A DNA stretch of 64,000 nucleotides from Henricia sp. BOLD:AAB3569 (GCA_037783545.1 JBBELK010000566.1:124001-188000), one strand, 5' to 3'. Positions 11,001 to 24,896 are shown, numbered from the stretch's first letter. Notes: generated by a model not told the origin, from the letters alone. Translations and numbers: made by a program.

Positions 11001-11937
11001 GTGCAGAATATATACAGTTTGGAGCATGCAAAATTTGAAGTTGGTTGGAAAATTCCTTGATTTCCAAATTTGCCGGCATTTGGGACACACTTTGACCTAA
11101 TTCCCGTCACAATCTGGGGTGAGTCAACGGCCGTACAAATGTACACCAGCGCGGCGCATGCGCAGGGTGTCCCAACAGCCACGGTTAGGGGAATAACCAC
11201 GCAGCCGAGCTCCGTTTTCCCTAAACTCTGAAATTTCTCCGTCATTTCCCAGCGAAAATCTGTCAATTTTGCATGACAAGTGCGGAATATATACAGTTTG
11301 GAGCATGCAAAATTTGAAGTTGGTTGGAAAATTTCTTGATTTCCAAATTTGCCGGCATTTGGGACACACTTTGACCTAATTCCCGTCACAATTTTGGGTG
11401 AGTCAACGGCCATACAAATGTACACCAGCGCGGCGCAGGGTGTCCCAACAGCCACGGTTAGGGGAATAACCACGCAGCCGAGCTCCGTTTTCCCTAAACT
11501 CTGAAATTTCTCCGTCATTTCCCAGCGAAAATCTGTCAATTTTGCATGACAAGTGCGGAATATATACAGTTTGGAGCATGCACAATTTGAAGTTGGTTGG
11601 AAAATTCCTTGATTTCCAAATTTGCCGGCATTTGGGACACACTTTGACCTAATTCCCGTCACAATCTGGGGTGAGTCAACGGCCGTACAAATGTACACCA
11701 GCGCGGCGCAGGGTGTCCCAACAGCCACGGTTAAGGGAATAACCACGCAGCCGAGCTCCGTTTTCCCTAAACTCTGAAATTTCTCCGTCATTTCCTAGCG
11801 AAAATCTGTCAATTTTGCATGACAAGTGCGGAATATATACAGTTTGGAGCATGCAAAATTTGAAGTTGGTTGGAAAATTCCTTGATTTCCAAATTTGCCG
11901 GCATTTGGGACACACTTTGACCTAATTCCCGTCACAA
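8068..11937. repeat. Mixed-family segment, 14 monomers
   Basis: Monomer starts are 8068, 8341, 8614, 8893, 9172, 9445, 9724, 10003, 10276, 10555, 10834, 11113, 11392 and 11665. Markers are C2T/G4T (ATTTTGGG) at 8068, 9172 and 11392; T123G at 8341, 9172 and 10003; TTTTAAATG at 9172; A199C at 9445; K at 9445, 10003 and 11665; A120G at 10276. The order is matched by 33753-38174. Confidence 0.9.
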
Positions 11938-13593
11938 TCTGGGGTGAGTCAACGGCCGTACAAATGTACACCAGCGCGGCGCATGCGCAGGGTGTCCCAA
12001 CAGCCACGGTTAGGGGAATAACCACGCAGCCGAGCTCCGTTTTCCCTAAACTCTGAAATTTCTCCGTCATTTCCCAGCGAAAATCTGTCAATTTTGCATG
12101 ACAAGTGCGGAATATATACAGTTTGGAGCATGCAAAATTTGAAGTTGGTTGGAAAATTCCTTGATTTCCAAATTTGCCGGCATTTGGGACACACTTTGAC
12201 CTAATTCCCGTCACAATCTGGGGTGAGTCAACGGCCGTACAAATGTACACCAGCGCTGCGCAGGGTGTCCCAACAGCCACGGTTAGGGGAATAACCACGC
12301 AGCCGAGCTCCGTTTTCCCTAAACTCTGAAATTTCTCCGTCATTTCCCAGCGAAAATCTGTCAATTTTGCATGACAAGTGCGGAATATATACAGTTTGGA
12401 GCATGCACAATTTGAAGTTGGTTGGAAAATTCCTTGATTTCCAAATTTGCCGGCAGTTGGGACACACTTTGACCTAATTCCCGTCACAATCTGGGGTGAG
12501 TCAACGGCCGTACAAATGTACACCAGCGCGGGGCATGCGCAGGGTGTCCCAACAGCCACGGTAAAGGGAATAACCACGCAGCCGAGCTCCGTTTTCCCTA
12601 AACTCTGAAATTTCTCCGTCATTTCCTAGCGAAAATCTGTCAATTTTGCATGACAAGTGCGGAATATATACAGTTTGGAGCATGCAAAATTTGAAGTTGG
12701 TTGGAAAATTCCTTGATTTCCAAATTTGCCGGCATTTGGGACACACTTTGACCTAATTCCCGTCACAATCTGGGGTGAGTCAACGGCCGTACAAATGTAC
12801 ACCAGCGCGGCGCAGAGTGTCCCAACAGCCACGGTTAGGGGAATAACCACGCAGCCGAGCTCCGTTTACCCTAAACTCTGAAATTTCTCCGTCATTTCCC
12901 AGCGAAAATCTGTCAATTTTACATGACAAGTGCGGAATATATACAGTTTGGAGCATGCACAATTTGAAGTTGGTTGGAAAATTCCTTGATTTCCAAATTT
13001 GCCGGCATTTGGGACACACTTTGACCTAATTCCCGTCACAATCTGGGGTGAGTCAACGGCCGTACAAATGTACACCAGCGCGGCGCAGGGTGTCCCAACA
13101 GCCACGGTTAGGGGAATAACCACGCAGCCGAGCTCCGTTTTCCCTAAACTCTGAAATTTCTCCGTCATTTCCCAGCGAAAATCTGTCAATTGTGCATGAC
13201 AAGTGCGGAATATATACAGTTTGGAGCATGCAAAATTTGAAGTTGGTTGGAAAATTCCTTGATTTCCAAATTTGCCGGCATTTGGGACACACTTTGACCT
13301 AATTCCCGTCACAATCTGGGATGAGTCAACGGCCGTACAAATGTACACCAGCGCGGCGCATGCGCAGGGTGTCCCAACAGCCACGGTTAGGGGAATAACC
13401 ACGCAGCCGAGCTCCGTTTTCCCTAAACTCTGAAATTTCTCCGTCATTTCCCAGCGAAAATTTGTCAATTCTGCATGACAAGTGCGGAATATATACAGTT
13501 TGGAGCATGCAAAATTTGAAGTTGGTTGGAAAATTCCTTGATTTCCAAATTTGCCGGCATTTGGGACACACTTTGACCTAATTCCCGTCACAA
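11938..13593. repeat. 1,656-bp hexamer, copy 1
   Basis: Six monomers at 11938 (plain long), 12217 (short, G41T, A198C), 12490 (long, C43G with K), 12769 (short, G54A, T106A, G159A, A198C), 13042 (short, T157G) and 13315 (long, G7A, C148T). The last has a private T157C. The hexamer mixes three long and three short monomers. Confidence 0.92.
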
Positions 13594-15249
13594 TCTGGGG
13601 TGAGTCAACGGCCGTACAAATGTACACCAGCGCGGCGCATGCGCAGGGTGTCCCAACAGCCACGGTTAGGGGAATAACCACGCAGCCGAGCTCCGTTTTC
13701 CCTAAACTCTGAAATTTCTCCGTCATTTCCCAGCGAAAATCTGTCAATTTTGCATGACAAGTGCGGAATATATACAGTTTGGAGCATGCAAAATTTGAAG
13801 TTGGTTGGAAAATTCCTTGATTTCCAAATTTGCCGGCATTTGGGACACACTTTGACCTAATTCCCGTCACAATCTGGGGTGAGTCAACGGCCGTACAAAT
13901 GTACACCAGCGCTGCGCAGGGTGTCCCAACAGCCACGGTTAGGGGAATAACCACGCAGCCGAGCTCCGTTTTCCCTAAACTCTGAAATTTCTCCGTCATT
14001 TCCCAGCGAAAATCTGTCAATTTTGCATGACAAGTGCGGAATATATACAGTTTGGAGCATGCACAATTTGAAGTTGGTTGGAAAATTCCTTGATTTCCAA
14101 ATTTGCCGGCATTTGGGACACACTTTGACCTAATTCCCGTCACAATCTGGGGTGAGTCAACGGCCGTACAAATGTACACCAGCGCGGGGCATGCGCAGGG
14201 TGTCCCAACAGCCACGGTTAAGGGAATAACCACGCAGCCGAGCTCCGTTTTCCCTAAACTCTGAAATTTCTCCGTCATTTCCTAGCGAAAATCTGTCAAT
14301 TTTGCATGACAAGTGCGGAATATATACAGTTTGGAGCATGCAAAATTTGAAGTTGGTTGGAAAATTCCTTGATTTCCAAATTTGCCGGCATTTGGGACAC
14401 ACTTTGACCTAATTCCCGTCACAATCTGGGGTGAGTCAACGGCCGTACAAATGTACACCAGCGCGGCGCAGAGTGTCCCAACAGCCACGGTTAGGGGAAT
14501 AACCACGCAGCCGAGCTCCGTTTACCCTAAACTCTGAAATTTCTCCGTCATTTCCCAGCGAAAATCTGTCAATTTTACATGACAAGTGCGGAATATATAC
14601 AGTTTGGAGCATGCACAATTTGAAGTTGGTTGGAAAATTCCTTGATTTCCAAATTTGCCGGCATTTGGGACACACTTTGACCTAATTCCCGTCACAATCT
14701 GGGGTGAGTCAACGGCCGTACAAATGTACACCAGCGCGGCGCAGGGTGTCCCAACAGCCACGGTTAGGGGAATAACCACGCAGCCGAGCTCCGTTTTCCC
14801 TAAACTCTGAAATTTCTCCGTCATTTCCCAGCGAAAATCTGTCAATTGTGCATGACAAGTGCGGAATATATACAGTTTGGAGCATGCAAAATTTGAAGTT
14901 GGTTGGAAAATTCCTTGATTTCCAAATTTGCCGGCATTTGGGACACACTTTGACCTAATTCCCGTCACAATCTGGGATGAGTCAACGGCCGTACAAATGT
15001 ACACCAGCGCGGCGCATGCGCAGGGTGTCCCAACAGCCACGGTTAGGGGAATAACCACGCAGCCGAGCTCCGTTTTCCCTAAACTCTGAAATTTCTCCGT
15101 CATTTCCCAGCGAAAATTTGTCAATTTTGCATGACAAGTGCGGAATATATACAGTTTGGAGCATGCAAAATTTGAAGTTGGTTGGAAAATTCCTTGATTT
15201 CCAAATTTGCCGGCATTTGGGACACACTTTGACCTAATTCCCGTCACAA
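13594..15249. repeat. 1,656-bp hexamer, copy 2
   Basis: Monomers at 13594, 13873, 14146, 14425, 14698 and 14971 repeat the same six variants in order, directly after copy 1. The following pair at 15250 and 15523 extends this unit to 2,202 bp before the next copy begins. Confidence 0.92.
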
Positions 15250-15522
15250 TCTGGGGTGAGTCAACGGCCGGACAAATGTACACAAGCGCGGCGCAGGGTT
15301 TCCCAACAGCCGCGGTTAGGGGAATAACCACGCAGCCGAGCTCCGTTTTCCCTAAACTCTGAAATTTCTCCGTCATTTCCCAGCGAAAATCTGTCAATTT
15401 TGCATGACAAGTGCGGAATATATACAGTTTGGAGCATGCACAATTTGAAGTTGGTTGGAAAATTCCTTGATTTCCAAATTTGCCGGCATTTGGGACACAC
15501 TTTGACCTAATTCCCGTCACAA
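15250..15522. repeat. First T22G-type short monomer
   Basis: This copy founds a distinctive variant in this window: T22G (GGCCGGAC), C35A (ACACAAGC), G57T (GGTTTCCC) and here A69G (CCGCGG). About 22 monomers share the left-hand markers, at 15.2-32.1 kb and 41.5-50.3 kb; the type is absent before, between and after. The markers sit within 50 bp, so they move as one haplotype. Confidence 0.9.
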
Positions 15523-15795
15523 TCTGGGGTGAGTCAACGGCCGTACAAATGTACACCAGCGCGGCGCAGAGTGTCCCAACAGCCACGGTTAGGGGAATAA
15601 CCACGCAGCCGAGCTCCGTTTACCCTAAACTCTGAAATTTCTCCGTCATTTCCCAGCGAAAATTTGTCAATTTTGCATGACAAGTGCGGAATATATACAG
15701 TTTGGAGCATGCAAAATTTGAAGTTGGTTGGAAAATTCCTTGATTTCCAAATTTGCCGGCATTTGGGACACACTTTGACCTAATTCCCGTCACAA
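15523..15795. repeat. Chimeric monomer (T106A left, C148T right)
   Basis: The left part carries G54A and T106A like 14425; the right part has C148T and the plain AAAATTT end like 14971. The junction lies between 106 and 148. The equivalent monomer at 17725 is not chimeric, which helps order the events. Confidence 0.8.
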
Positions 15796-17451
15796 TCTGG
15801 GGTGAGTCAACGGCCGTACAAATGTACACCAGCGCGGCGCATGCGCAGGGTGTCCCAACAGCCACGGTTAGGGGAATAACCACGCAGCCGAGCTCCGTTT
15901 TCCCTAAACTCTGAAATTTCTCCGTCATTTCCCAGCGAAAATCTGTCAATTTTGCATGACAAGTGCGGAATATATACAGTTTGGAGCATGCAAAATTTGA
16001 AGTTGGTTGGAAAATTCCTTGATTTCCAAATTTGCCGGCATTTGGGACACACTTTGACCTAATTCCCGTCACAATCTGGGGTGAGTCAACGGCCGTACAA
16101 ATGTACACCAGCGCTGCGCAGGGTGTCCCAACAGCCACGGTTAGGGGAATAACCACGCAGCCGAGCTCCGTTTTCCCTAAACTCTGAAATTTCTCCGTCA
16201 TTTCCCAGCGAAAATCTGTCAATTTTGCATGACAAGTGCGGAATATATACAGTTTGGAGCATGCACAATTTGAAGTTGGTTGGAAAATTCCTTGATTTCC
16301 AAATTTGCCGGCATTTGGGACACACTTTGACCTAATTCCCGTCACAATCTGGGGTGAGTCAACGGCCGTACAAATGTACACCAGCGCGGGGCATGCGCAG
16401 GGTGTCCCAACAGCCACGGTTAAGGGAATAACCACGCAGCCGAGCTCCGTTTTCCCTAAACTCTGAAATTTCTCCGTCATTTCCTAGCGAAAATCTGTCA
16501 ATTTTGCATGACAAGTGCGAAATATATACAGTTTGGAGCATGCAAAATTTGAAGTTGGTTGGAAAATTCCTTGATTTCCAAATTTGCCGGCATTTGGGAC
16601 ACACTTTGACCTAATTCCCGTCACAATCTGGGGTGAGTCAACGGCCGTACAAATGTACACCAGCGCGGCGCAGAGTGTCCCAACAGCCACGGTTAGGGGA
16701 ATAACCACGCAGCCGAGCTCCGTTTACCCTAAACTCTGAAATTTATCCGTCATTTCCCAGCGAAAATCTGTCAATTTTACATGACAAGTGCGGAATATAT
16801 ACAGTTTGGAGCATGCACAATTTGAAGTTGGTTGGAAAATTCCTTGATTTCCAAATTTGCCGGCATTTGGGACACACTTTGACCTAATTCCCGTCACAAT
16901 CTGGGGTGAGTCAACGGCCGTACAAATGTACACCAGCGCGGCGCAGGGTGTCCCAACAGCCACGGTTAGGGGAATAACCACGCAGCCGAGCTCCGTTTTC
17001 CCTAAACTCTGAAATTTCTCCGTCATTTCCCAGCGAAAATCTGTCAATTGTGCATGACAAGTGCGGAATATATACAGTTTGGAGCATGCAAAATTTGAAG
17101 TTGGTTGGAAAATTCCTTGATTTCCAAATTTGCCGGCATTTGGGACACACTTTGACCTAATTCCCGTCACAATCTGGGATGAGTCAACGGCCGTACAAAT
17201 GTACACCAGCGCGGCGCATGCGCAGGGTGTCCCAACAGCCACGGTTAGGGGAATAACCACGCAGCCGAGCTCCGTTTTCCCTAAACTCTGACATTTCTCC
17301 GTCATTTCCCAGCGAAAATTTGTCAATTTTGCATGACAAGTGCGGAATATATACAGTTTGGAGCATGCAAAATTTGAAGTTGGTTGGAAAATTCCTTGAT
17401 TTCCAAATTTGCCGGCATTTGGGACACACTTTGACCTAATTCCCGTCACAA
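15796..17451. repeat. 1,656-bp hexamer, copy 3
   Basis: Monomers at 15796, 16075, 16348, 16627, 16900 and 17173 repeat the hexamer, 2,202 bp after copy 2. Private changes are GTGCGAAAT in the third, TTTATCCG in the fourth and A120C in the sixth. A T22G monomer follows at 17452, as after copy 2. Confidence 0.92.
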
Positions 17452-18549
17452 TCTGGGGTGAGTCAACGGCCGGACAAATGTACACAAGCGCGGCGCAGGG
17501 TTTCCCAACAGCCGCGGTTAGGGGAATAACCACGCAGCCGAGCTCCGTTTTCCCTAAACTCTGAAATTTCTCCGTCATTTCCCAGCGAAAATCTGTCAAT
17601 TTTGCATGACAAGTGCGGAATATATACAGTTTGGAGCATGCACAATTTGAAGTTGGTTGGAAAATTCCTTGATTTCCAAATTTGCCGGCATTTGGGACAC
17701 ACTTTGACCTAATTCCCGTCACAATCTGGGGTGAGTCAACGGCCGTACAAATGTACACCAGCGCGGCGCAGAGTGTCCCAACAGCCACGGTTAGGGGAAT
17801 AACCACGCAGCCGAGCTCCGTTTACCCTAAACTCTGAAATTTCTCCGTCATTTCCCAGCGAAAATCTGTCAATTTTACATGACAAGTGCGGAATATATAC
17901 AGTTTGGAGCATGCACAATTTGAAGTTGGTTGGAAAATTCCTTGATTTCCAAATTTGCCGGCATTTGGGACACACTTTGACCTAATTCCCGTCACAATCT
18001 GGGGTGAGTCAACGGCCGTACAAATGTACACCAGCGCGGCGCAGGGTGTCCCAACAGCCACGGTTAGGGGAATAACCACGCAGCCGAGCTCCGTTTTCCC
18101 TAAACTCTGAAATTTCTCCGTCATTTCCCAGCGAAAATCTGTCAATTGTGCATGACAAGTGCGGAATATATACAGTTTGGAGCATGCAAAATTTGAAGTT
18201 GGTTGGAAAATTCCTTGATTTCCAAATTTGCCGGCATTTGGGACACACTTTGACCTAATTCCCGTCACAATCTGGGGTGAGTCAACGGCCGTACAAATGT
18301 ACACCAGCGCGGCGCATGCGCAGGGTGTCCCAACAGCCACGGTTATGGGAATAACCACGCAGCCGAGCTCCGTTTTCCCTAAACTCTGAAATTTCTCCGT
18401 CATTTCCCAGCGAAAATCTTTCAATTTTGCATGACAAGTGCGGAATATATACAGTTTGGAGCATGCACAATTTGAAGTTGGTTGGAAAATTCCTTGATTT
18501 CCAAATTTGCCGGCATTTGGGACACACTTTGACCTAATTCCCGTCACAA
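17452..18549. repeat. Transition segment, four monomers
   Basis: Starts are 17452 (T22G), 17725 (G54A/T106A/G159A), 17998 (T157G) and 18271 (long, G76T, GGTTATGGG). It links the hexamer zone to the G76T module. The monomer at 18271 also has ATCTTTC at 147-153. Confidence 0.88.
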
Positions 18550-18821
18550 TCTGGCGTGAGTCAACGGCCGGACAAATGTACACAAGCGCGGCGCAGGGTT
18601 TCCCAACAGCCACGGTTAGGGGAATAACACGCAGCCGAGCTCCGTTTTCCCTAAACTCTGAAATTTCTCCGTCATTTCCCAGCGAAAATCTGTCAATTTT
18701 ACATGACAAGTGCGGAATATATACAGTTTGGAGCATGCACAATTTGAAGTTGGTTGAAAAATTCCTTGATTTCCAAATTTGCCGGCATTTGGGACACACT
18801 TTGACCTAATTCCCGTCACAA
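18550..18821. repeat. 272-bp monomer with a 1-bp deletion, twin of 24073
   Basis: A T22G-type copy with G6C, G159A and G215A (GTTGAAAAA) that lost one C, reading GGAATAACACGC instead of GGAATAACCACGC. The identical deletion and markers recur at 24073-24344, exactly 5,523 bp on, so they share descent. The frame change creates a 100-codon plus-strand frame that is not a gene. Confidence 0.9.
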
Positions 18822-21021
18822 TCTGGGGTGAGTCAACGGCCGTACAAATGTACACCAGCGCGGCGCAGGGTGTCCCAACAGCCACGGTTAGGGGAATAAC
18901 CACGCAGCCGAGCTCCGTTTTCCCTAAACTCTGAAATTTCTCCGTCATTTCCCAGCGAAAATCTGTCAATTGTGCATGACAAGTGCGGAATATATACAGT
19001 TTGGAGCATGCAAAATTTGAAGTTGGTTGGAAAATTCCTTGATTTCCAAATTTGCCGGCATTTGGGACACACTTTGACCTAATTCCCGTCACAATCTGGG
19101 GTGAGTCAACGGCCGTACAAATGTACACCAGCGCGGCGCATGCGCAGGGTGTCCCAACAGCCACGGTTAGGGGAATAACCACGCAGCCGAGCTCCGTTTT
19201 CCCTAAACTCTGAAATTTCTCCGTCATTTCCCAGCGAAAATCTGTCAATTTTGCATGACAAGTGCGGAATATATACAGTTTGGAGCATGCACAATTTGAA
19301 GTTGGTTGGAAAATTCCTTGATTTCCAAATTTGCCGGCATTTGGGACACACTTTGACCTAATTCCCGTCACAATCTGGCGTGAGTCAACGGCCGGACAAA
19401 TGTACACAAGCGCGGCGCAGGGTTTCCCAACAGCCACGGTTAGGGGAATAACCACGCAGCCGAGCTCCGTTTTCCCTAAACTCTGAAATTTCTCCGTCAT
19501 TTCCCAGCGAAAATCTGTCAATTTTACATGACAAGTGCGGAATATATACAGTTTGGAGCATGCACAATTTGAAGTTGGTTGGAAAATTCCTTGATTTCCA
19601 AATTTGCCGGCATTTGGGACACACTTTGACCTAATTCCCGTCACAATCTGGGGTGAGTCAACGGCCGTACAAATGTACACCAGCGCGGCGCAGGGTGTCC
19701 CAACAGCCACGGTTAGGGGAATAACCACGCAGCCGAGCTCCGTTTTCCCTAAACTCTGAAATTTCTCCGTCATTTCCCTCGAAAATCTGTCAATTTTGCA
19801 TGACAAGTGCGGAATATATACAGTTTGGAGCATGCAAAATTTGAAGTTGGTTGGAAAATTCCTTGATTTCCAAATTTGCCGGCATTTGGGACACACTTTG
19901 ACCTAATTCCCGTCACAATCTGGGGTGAGTCAACGGCCGTACAAATGTACACCAGCGCGGCGCATGCGCAGGGTGTCCCAACAGCCACGGTTAGGGGAAT
20001 AACCACGCAGCCGAGCTCCGTTTTCCCTAAACTCTGAAATTTCTCCGTCATTTCCCAGCGAAAATCTGTCAATTTTGCATGACAAGTGCGGAATATATAC
20101 AGTTTGGAGCATGCAAAATTTGAAGTTGGTTGGAAAATTCCTTGATTTCCAAATTTGCCGGCATTTGGGACACACTTTGACCTAATTCCCGTCACAATCT
20201 GGGGTGAGTCAACGGCCGTACAAATGTACACCAGCGCGGCGCAGGGTGTCCCAACAGCCACGGTTAGGGGAATAACCACGCAGCCGAACTCCGTTTTTCC
20301 TAAACTCTGAAATTTCTCCGTCATTTCCCTCGAAAATCTGTCAATTTTGCATGACAAGTGCGGAATATATACAGTTTGGAGCATGCAAAATTTGAAGTTG
20401 GTTGGAAAATTCCTTGATTTCCAAATTTGCCGGCATTTGGGACACACTTTGACCTAATTCCCGTCACAATCTGGGGTGAGTCAACGGCCGTACAAATGTA
20501 CACCAGCGCGGCGCATGCGCAGGGTGTCCCAACAGCCACGGTTAGGGGAATAACCACGCAGCCGAGCTCCGTTTTCCCTAAACTCTGAAATGTCTCCGTC
20601 ATTTCCCAGCGAAAATCTGTCAATTTTGCATGACAAGTGCGGAATATATACAGTTTGGAGCATGCAAAATTTGAAGTTGGTTGGAAAATTCCTTGATTTC
20701 CAAATTTGCCGGCATTTGGGACACACTTTGACCTAATTCCCGTCACAATCTGGCGTGAGTCAACGGCCGGACAAATGTACACAAGCGCGGCGCAGGGTTT
20801 CCCAACAGCCACGGTTAGGGGAATAACCACGCAGCCGAGCTCCGTTTTCCCTAAACTCTGAAATTTCTCCGTCATTTCCCAGCGAAAATCTGTCAATTGT
20901 GCATGACAAGTGCGGAATATATACAGTTTGGAGCATGCAAAATTTGAAGTTGGTTGGAAAATTCCTTGATTTCCAAATTTGCCGGCATTTGGGACACACT
21001 TTGACCTAATTCCCGTCACAA
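18822..21021. repeat. Transition segment, eight monomers, with duplicated 551-bp dimer
   Basis: Starts are 18822 (T157G), 19095 (long), 19374 (T22G), 19647, 19919, 20198, 20470 and 20749. The pairs 19647+19919 and 20198+20470 are a tandem dimer duplication marked by the same 1-bp deletion (TTTCCCTCGAAAA for TTTCCCAGCGAAAA). The second pair has extra changes (CCGAACTCC, T123G). The copy at 20749 is chimeric: T22G type on the left, T157G type on the right, junction between 57 and 157. Confidence 0.88.
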
Positions 21022-23520
21022 TCTGGGGTGAGTCAACGGCCGTACAAATGTACACCAGCGCGGCGCATGCGCAGGGTGTCCCAACAGCCACGGATAGGGG
21101 AATAACCACGCAGCCGAGCTCCGTTTTCCCTAAACTCTGAAATTTCTCCGTCATTTCCCAGCGAAAATCTGTCAATTATGCATGACAAGTGCAGAATATA
21201 TACAGTTTGGAGCATGCACAACTTGAAGTTGGTTGGAAAATTCCTTGATTTCCAAATTTGCCGGCATTTGGGACACACTTTGACCTAATTCCCGTCACAA
21301 TCTGGGGTGAGTCAACGGCCGTACAAATGTACACCAGCGCGGCGCATGCGCAGGGTGTCCCAACAGCCACGGTTAGGGGAATAACCACGCAGCCGAGCTC
21401 CGTTTTCCCTAAACTCTGAAATTTCTCCGTCATTTCCCAGCGAAAATCTGTCAATTTTGCATGACAAGTGCAGAATATATACAGTTTGGAGCATGCACAA
21501 CTTGAAGTTGGTTGGAAAATTCCTTGATTTCCAAATTTGCCGGCATTTGGGACACACTTTGACCTAATTCCCGTCACAATCTGGGGTGAGTCAACGGCCG
21601 TACAAATGTACACCAGCGCGGCGCATGCGCAGGGTGTCCCAACAGCCACGGTTAGGGGAATAACCACGCAGCCGAGCTCCGTTTTCCCTAAACTCTGAAA
21701 TTTCTCCGTCATTTCCCAGCGAAAATCTGTCAATTATGCATGACAAGTGCAGAATATATACAGTTTGGAGCATGCACAACTTGAAGTTGGTTGGAAAATT
21801 CCTTGATTTCCAAATTTGCCGGCATTTGGGACACACTTTTACCTAATTCCCGTCACAATCTGGGGTGAGTCAACGGCCGTACAAATGTACACCAGCGCGG
21901 CGCATGCGCAGGGTGTCCCAACAGCCACGGTTAGGGGAATAACCACGCAGCCGAGCTCCGTTTTCCCTAAACTCTGAAATTTCTCCGTCATTTCCCAGCG
22001 AAAATCTGTCAATTTTGCATGACAAGTGCAGAATATATACAGTTTGGAGCATGCAAAATTTGAAGTTGGTTGGAAAATTCCTTGATTTCCAAATTTGCCG
22101 GCATTTGGGACACACTTTGACCTAATTCCCGTCACAATCTGGGGTGAGTCAACGGCCGTACAAATGTACACCAGCGCGGCGCATGCGCAGGGTGTCCAAA
22201 CAGCCACGGTTAGGGGAATAACCACGCAGCCGAGCTCCGTTTTCCCTAAACTCTGAAATTTCTCCGTCATTTCCCAGCGAAAATCTGTCAATTTTGCATG
22301 ACAAGTGCAGAATATATACAGTTTGGAGCATGCACAACTTGAAGTTGGTTGGAAAATTCCTTGATTTCCAAATTTGCCGGCATTTGGGACAAACTTTGAC
22401 CTAATTCCCGTCACAATCTGGGGTGAGTCAACGGCCGTACAAATGTACACCAGCGCGGCGCATGCGCAGGGTGTCCCAACAGCCACGGTTAGGGGAATAA
22501 CCACGCAGCCGAGCTCCGTTTTCCCTAAACTCTGAAATTTCTCCGTCATTTCCCAGCGAAAATCTGTCAATTTTGCATTACAAGTGCAGAATATATACAG
22601 TTTGGAGCATGCAAAATTTGAAGTTGGTTGGAAAATTCCTTGATTTCCAAATTTGCCGGCATTTGGGACACACTTTGACCTAATTCCCGTCACAATCTGG
22701 GGTGAGTCAACGGCCGTACAAATGTACACCAGCGCGGCGCATGCGCAGGGTGTCCCAACAGCCACGGTTAGGGGAATAACCACGCAGCCGAGCTCCGTTT
22801 TCCCTAAACTCTGAAATTTCTCCGTCATTTCCCAGCGAAAATCTGTCAATTTTGCATGACAAGTGCGGAATATATACAGTTTGGAGCATGCAAAATTTGA
22901 AGTTGGTTGGAAAATTCCTTGATTTCCAAATTTGCCGGCATTTGGGACACACTTTGACCTAATTCCCGTCACAATTTTGGGTGAGTCAACGGCCGTACAA
23001 ATGTACACCAGCGCGGCGCAGGGTGTCCCAACAGCCACGGTTAGGGGAATAACCACGCAGCCGAGCTCCGTTTTCCCTAAACTCTGAAATTTCTCCGTCA
23101 TTTCCCAGCGAAAATCTGTCAATTTTGCATGACAAGTGCGGAATATATACAGTTTGGAGCATGCAAAATTTGAAGTTGGTTGGAAAATTCCTTGATTTCC
23201 ACATTTGCCGGCATTTGGGACACACTTTGACCTAATTCCCGTCACAATCTGGGGTGAGTCAACGGCCGTACAAATGTACACCAGCGCGGCGCAGGGTGTC
23301 CCAACAGCCACGGTTAGGGGAATAACCACGCAGCCGAGCTCCGTTTTCCCTAAACTCTGAAATGTCTCCGTCATTTCCCAGCGAAAATCTGTCAATTTTG
23401 CATGACAAGTGCGGAATATATACAGTTTGGAGCATGCAAAATTTGAAGTTGGTTGGAAAATTCCTTGATTTCCAAATTTGCCGGCATTTGGGACACACTT
23501 TGACCTAATTCCCGTCACAA
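21022..23520. repeat. Mixed-family island, nine monomers
   Basis: Starts are 21022, 21301, 21580, 21859, 22138, 22417, 22696, 22975 and 23248. It interrupts the T22G-rich zone. From 21580 the run T157A/G261T, A172 type, T201C with C255A, A172 type, plain, C2T/G4T short, T123G short matches 32358-34298 one for one and resembles 6121-8613. Private changes include GGATAGG at 21022, TGTCCAAAC at 22138 and GCATTACAAG at 22417. Confidence 0.9.
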
Positions 23521-23793
23521 TCTGGGGTGAGTCAACGGCCGGACAAATGTACACAAGCGCGGCGCAGGGTTTCCCAACAGCCGCGGTTAGGGGAATAACC
23601 ACGCAGCCGAGCTCCGTTTTCCCTAAACTCTGAAATTTCTCCGTCATTTCCCAGCGAAAATCTGTCAATTGTGCATGACAAGTGCGGAATATATACAGTT
23701 TGGAGCATGCAAAATTTGAAGTTGGTTGGAAAATTCCTTGATTTCCAAATTTGCCGGCATTTGGGACACACTTTGACCTAATTCCCGTCACAA
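23521..23793. repeat. Chimeric monomer (T22G/A69G left, T157G right)
   Basis: The left side matches the monomer at 15250, including the A69G that gives CCGCGG. The right side has T157G and the plain AAAATTT end. The junction lies between 69 and 157. It bridges the mixed-family island and the G76T module. Confidence 0.83.
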
Positions 23794-24896
23794 TCTGGGG
23801 TGAGTCAACGGCCGTACAAATGTACACCAGCGCGGCGCATGCGCAGGGTGTCCCAACAGCCACGGTTATGGGAATAACCACGCAGCCGAGCTCCGTTTTC
23901 CCTAAACTCTGAAATTTCTCCGTCATTTCCCAGCGAAAATCTGTCAATTTTGCATGACAAGTGCGGAATATATACAGTTTGGAGCATGCACAATTTGAAG
24001 TTGGTTGGAAAATTCCTTGATTTCCAAATTTGCCGGCATTTGGGACACACTTTGACCTAATTCCCGTCACAATCTGGCGTGAGTCAACGGCCGGACAAAT
24101 GTACACAAGCGCGGCGCAGGGTTTCCCAACAGCCACGGTTAGGGGAATAACACGCAGCCGAGCTCCGTTTTCCCTAAACTCTGAAATTTCTCCGTCATTT
24201 CCCAGCGAAAATCTGTCAATTTTACATGACAAGTGCGGAATATATACAGTTTGGAGCATGCACAATTTGAAGTTGGTTGAAAAATTCCTTGATTTCCAAA
24301 TTTGCCGGCATTTGGGACACACTTTGACCTAATTCCCGTCACAATCTGGGGTGAGTCAACGGCCGTACAAATGTACACCAGCGCGGCGCAGGGTGTCCCA
24401 ACAGCCACGGTTAGGGGAATAACCACGCAGCCGAGCTCCGTTTTCCCTAAACTCTAAAATTTCTCCGTCATTTCCCAGCGAAAATCTGTCAATTGTGCAT
24501 GACAAGTGCGGAATATATACAGTTTGGAGCATGCAAAATTTGAAGTTGGTTGGAAAATTCCTTGATTTCCAAATTTGCCGGCATTTGGGACACACTTTGA
24601 CCTAATTCCCGTCACAATCTGGGGTGAGTCAACGGCCGTACAAATGTACACCAGCGCGGCGCATGCGCAGGGTGTCCCAACAGCCACGGTTAGGGGAATA
24701 ACCACGCAGCCGAGCTCCGTTTTCCCTAAACTCTGAAATTTCTCCGTCATTTCCCAGCGAAAATCTGTCAATTTTGCATGACAAGTGCGGAATATATACA
24801 GTTTGGAGCATGCACAATTTGAAGTTGGTTGGAAAATTCCTTGATTTCCAAATTTGCCGGCATTTGGGACACACTTTGACCTAATTCCCGTCACAA
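23794..24896. repeat. G76T module copy, matching 18271-19373
   Basis: Monomers at 23794 (G76T), 24073 (272 bp, same C deletion as 18550), 24345 (T157G, with CTCTAAAAT) and 24618 (long, A198C) match 18271-19373 in order at a constant 5,523-bp offset. The core pair of this module is also present at 42045, 43974 and 44526 without the deletion. Confidence 0.9.

Noticed and set aside
18507..18809. 100-codon plus-strand frame, also at 24030-24332
   Set aside because: It results from the 1-bp deletion in the monomers at 18550 and 24073. Two copies reflect duplication of that block, not a gene.
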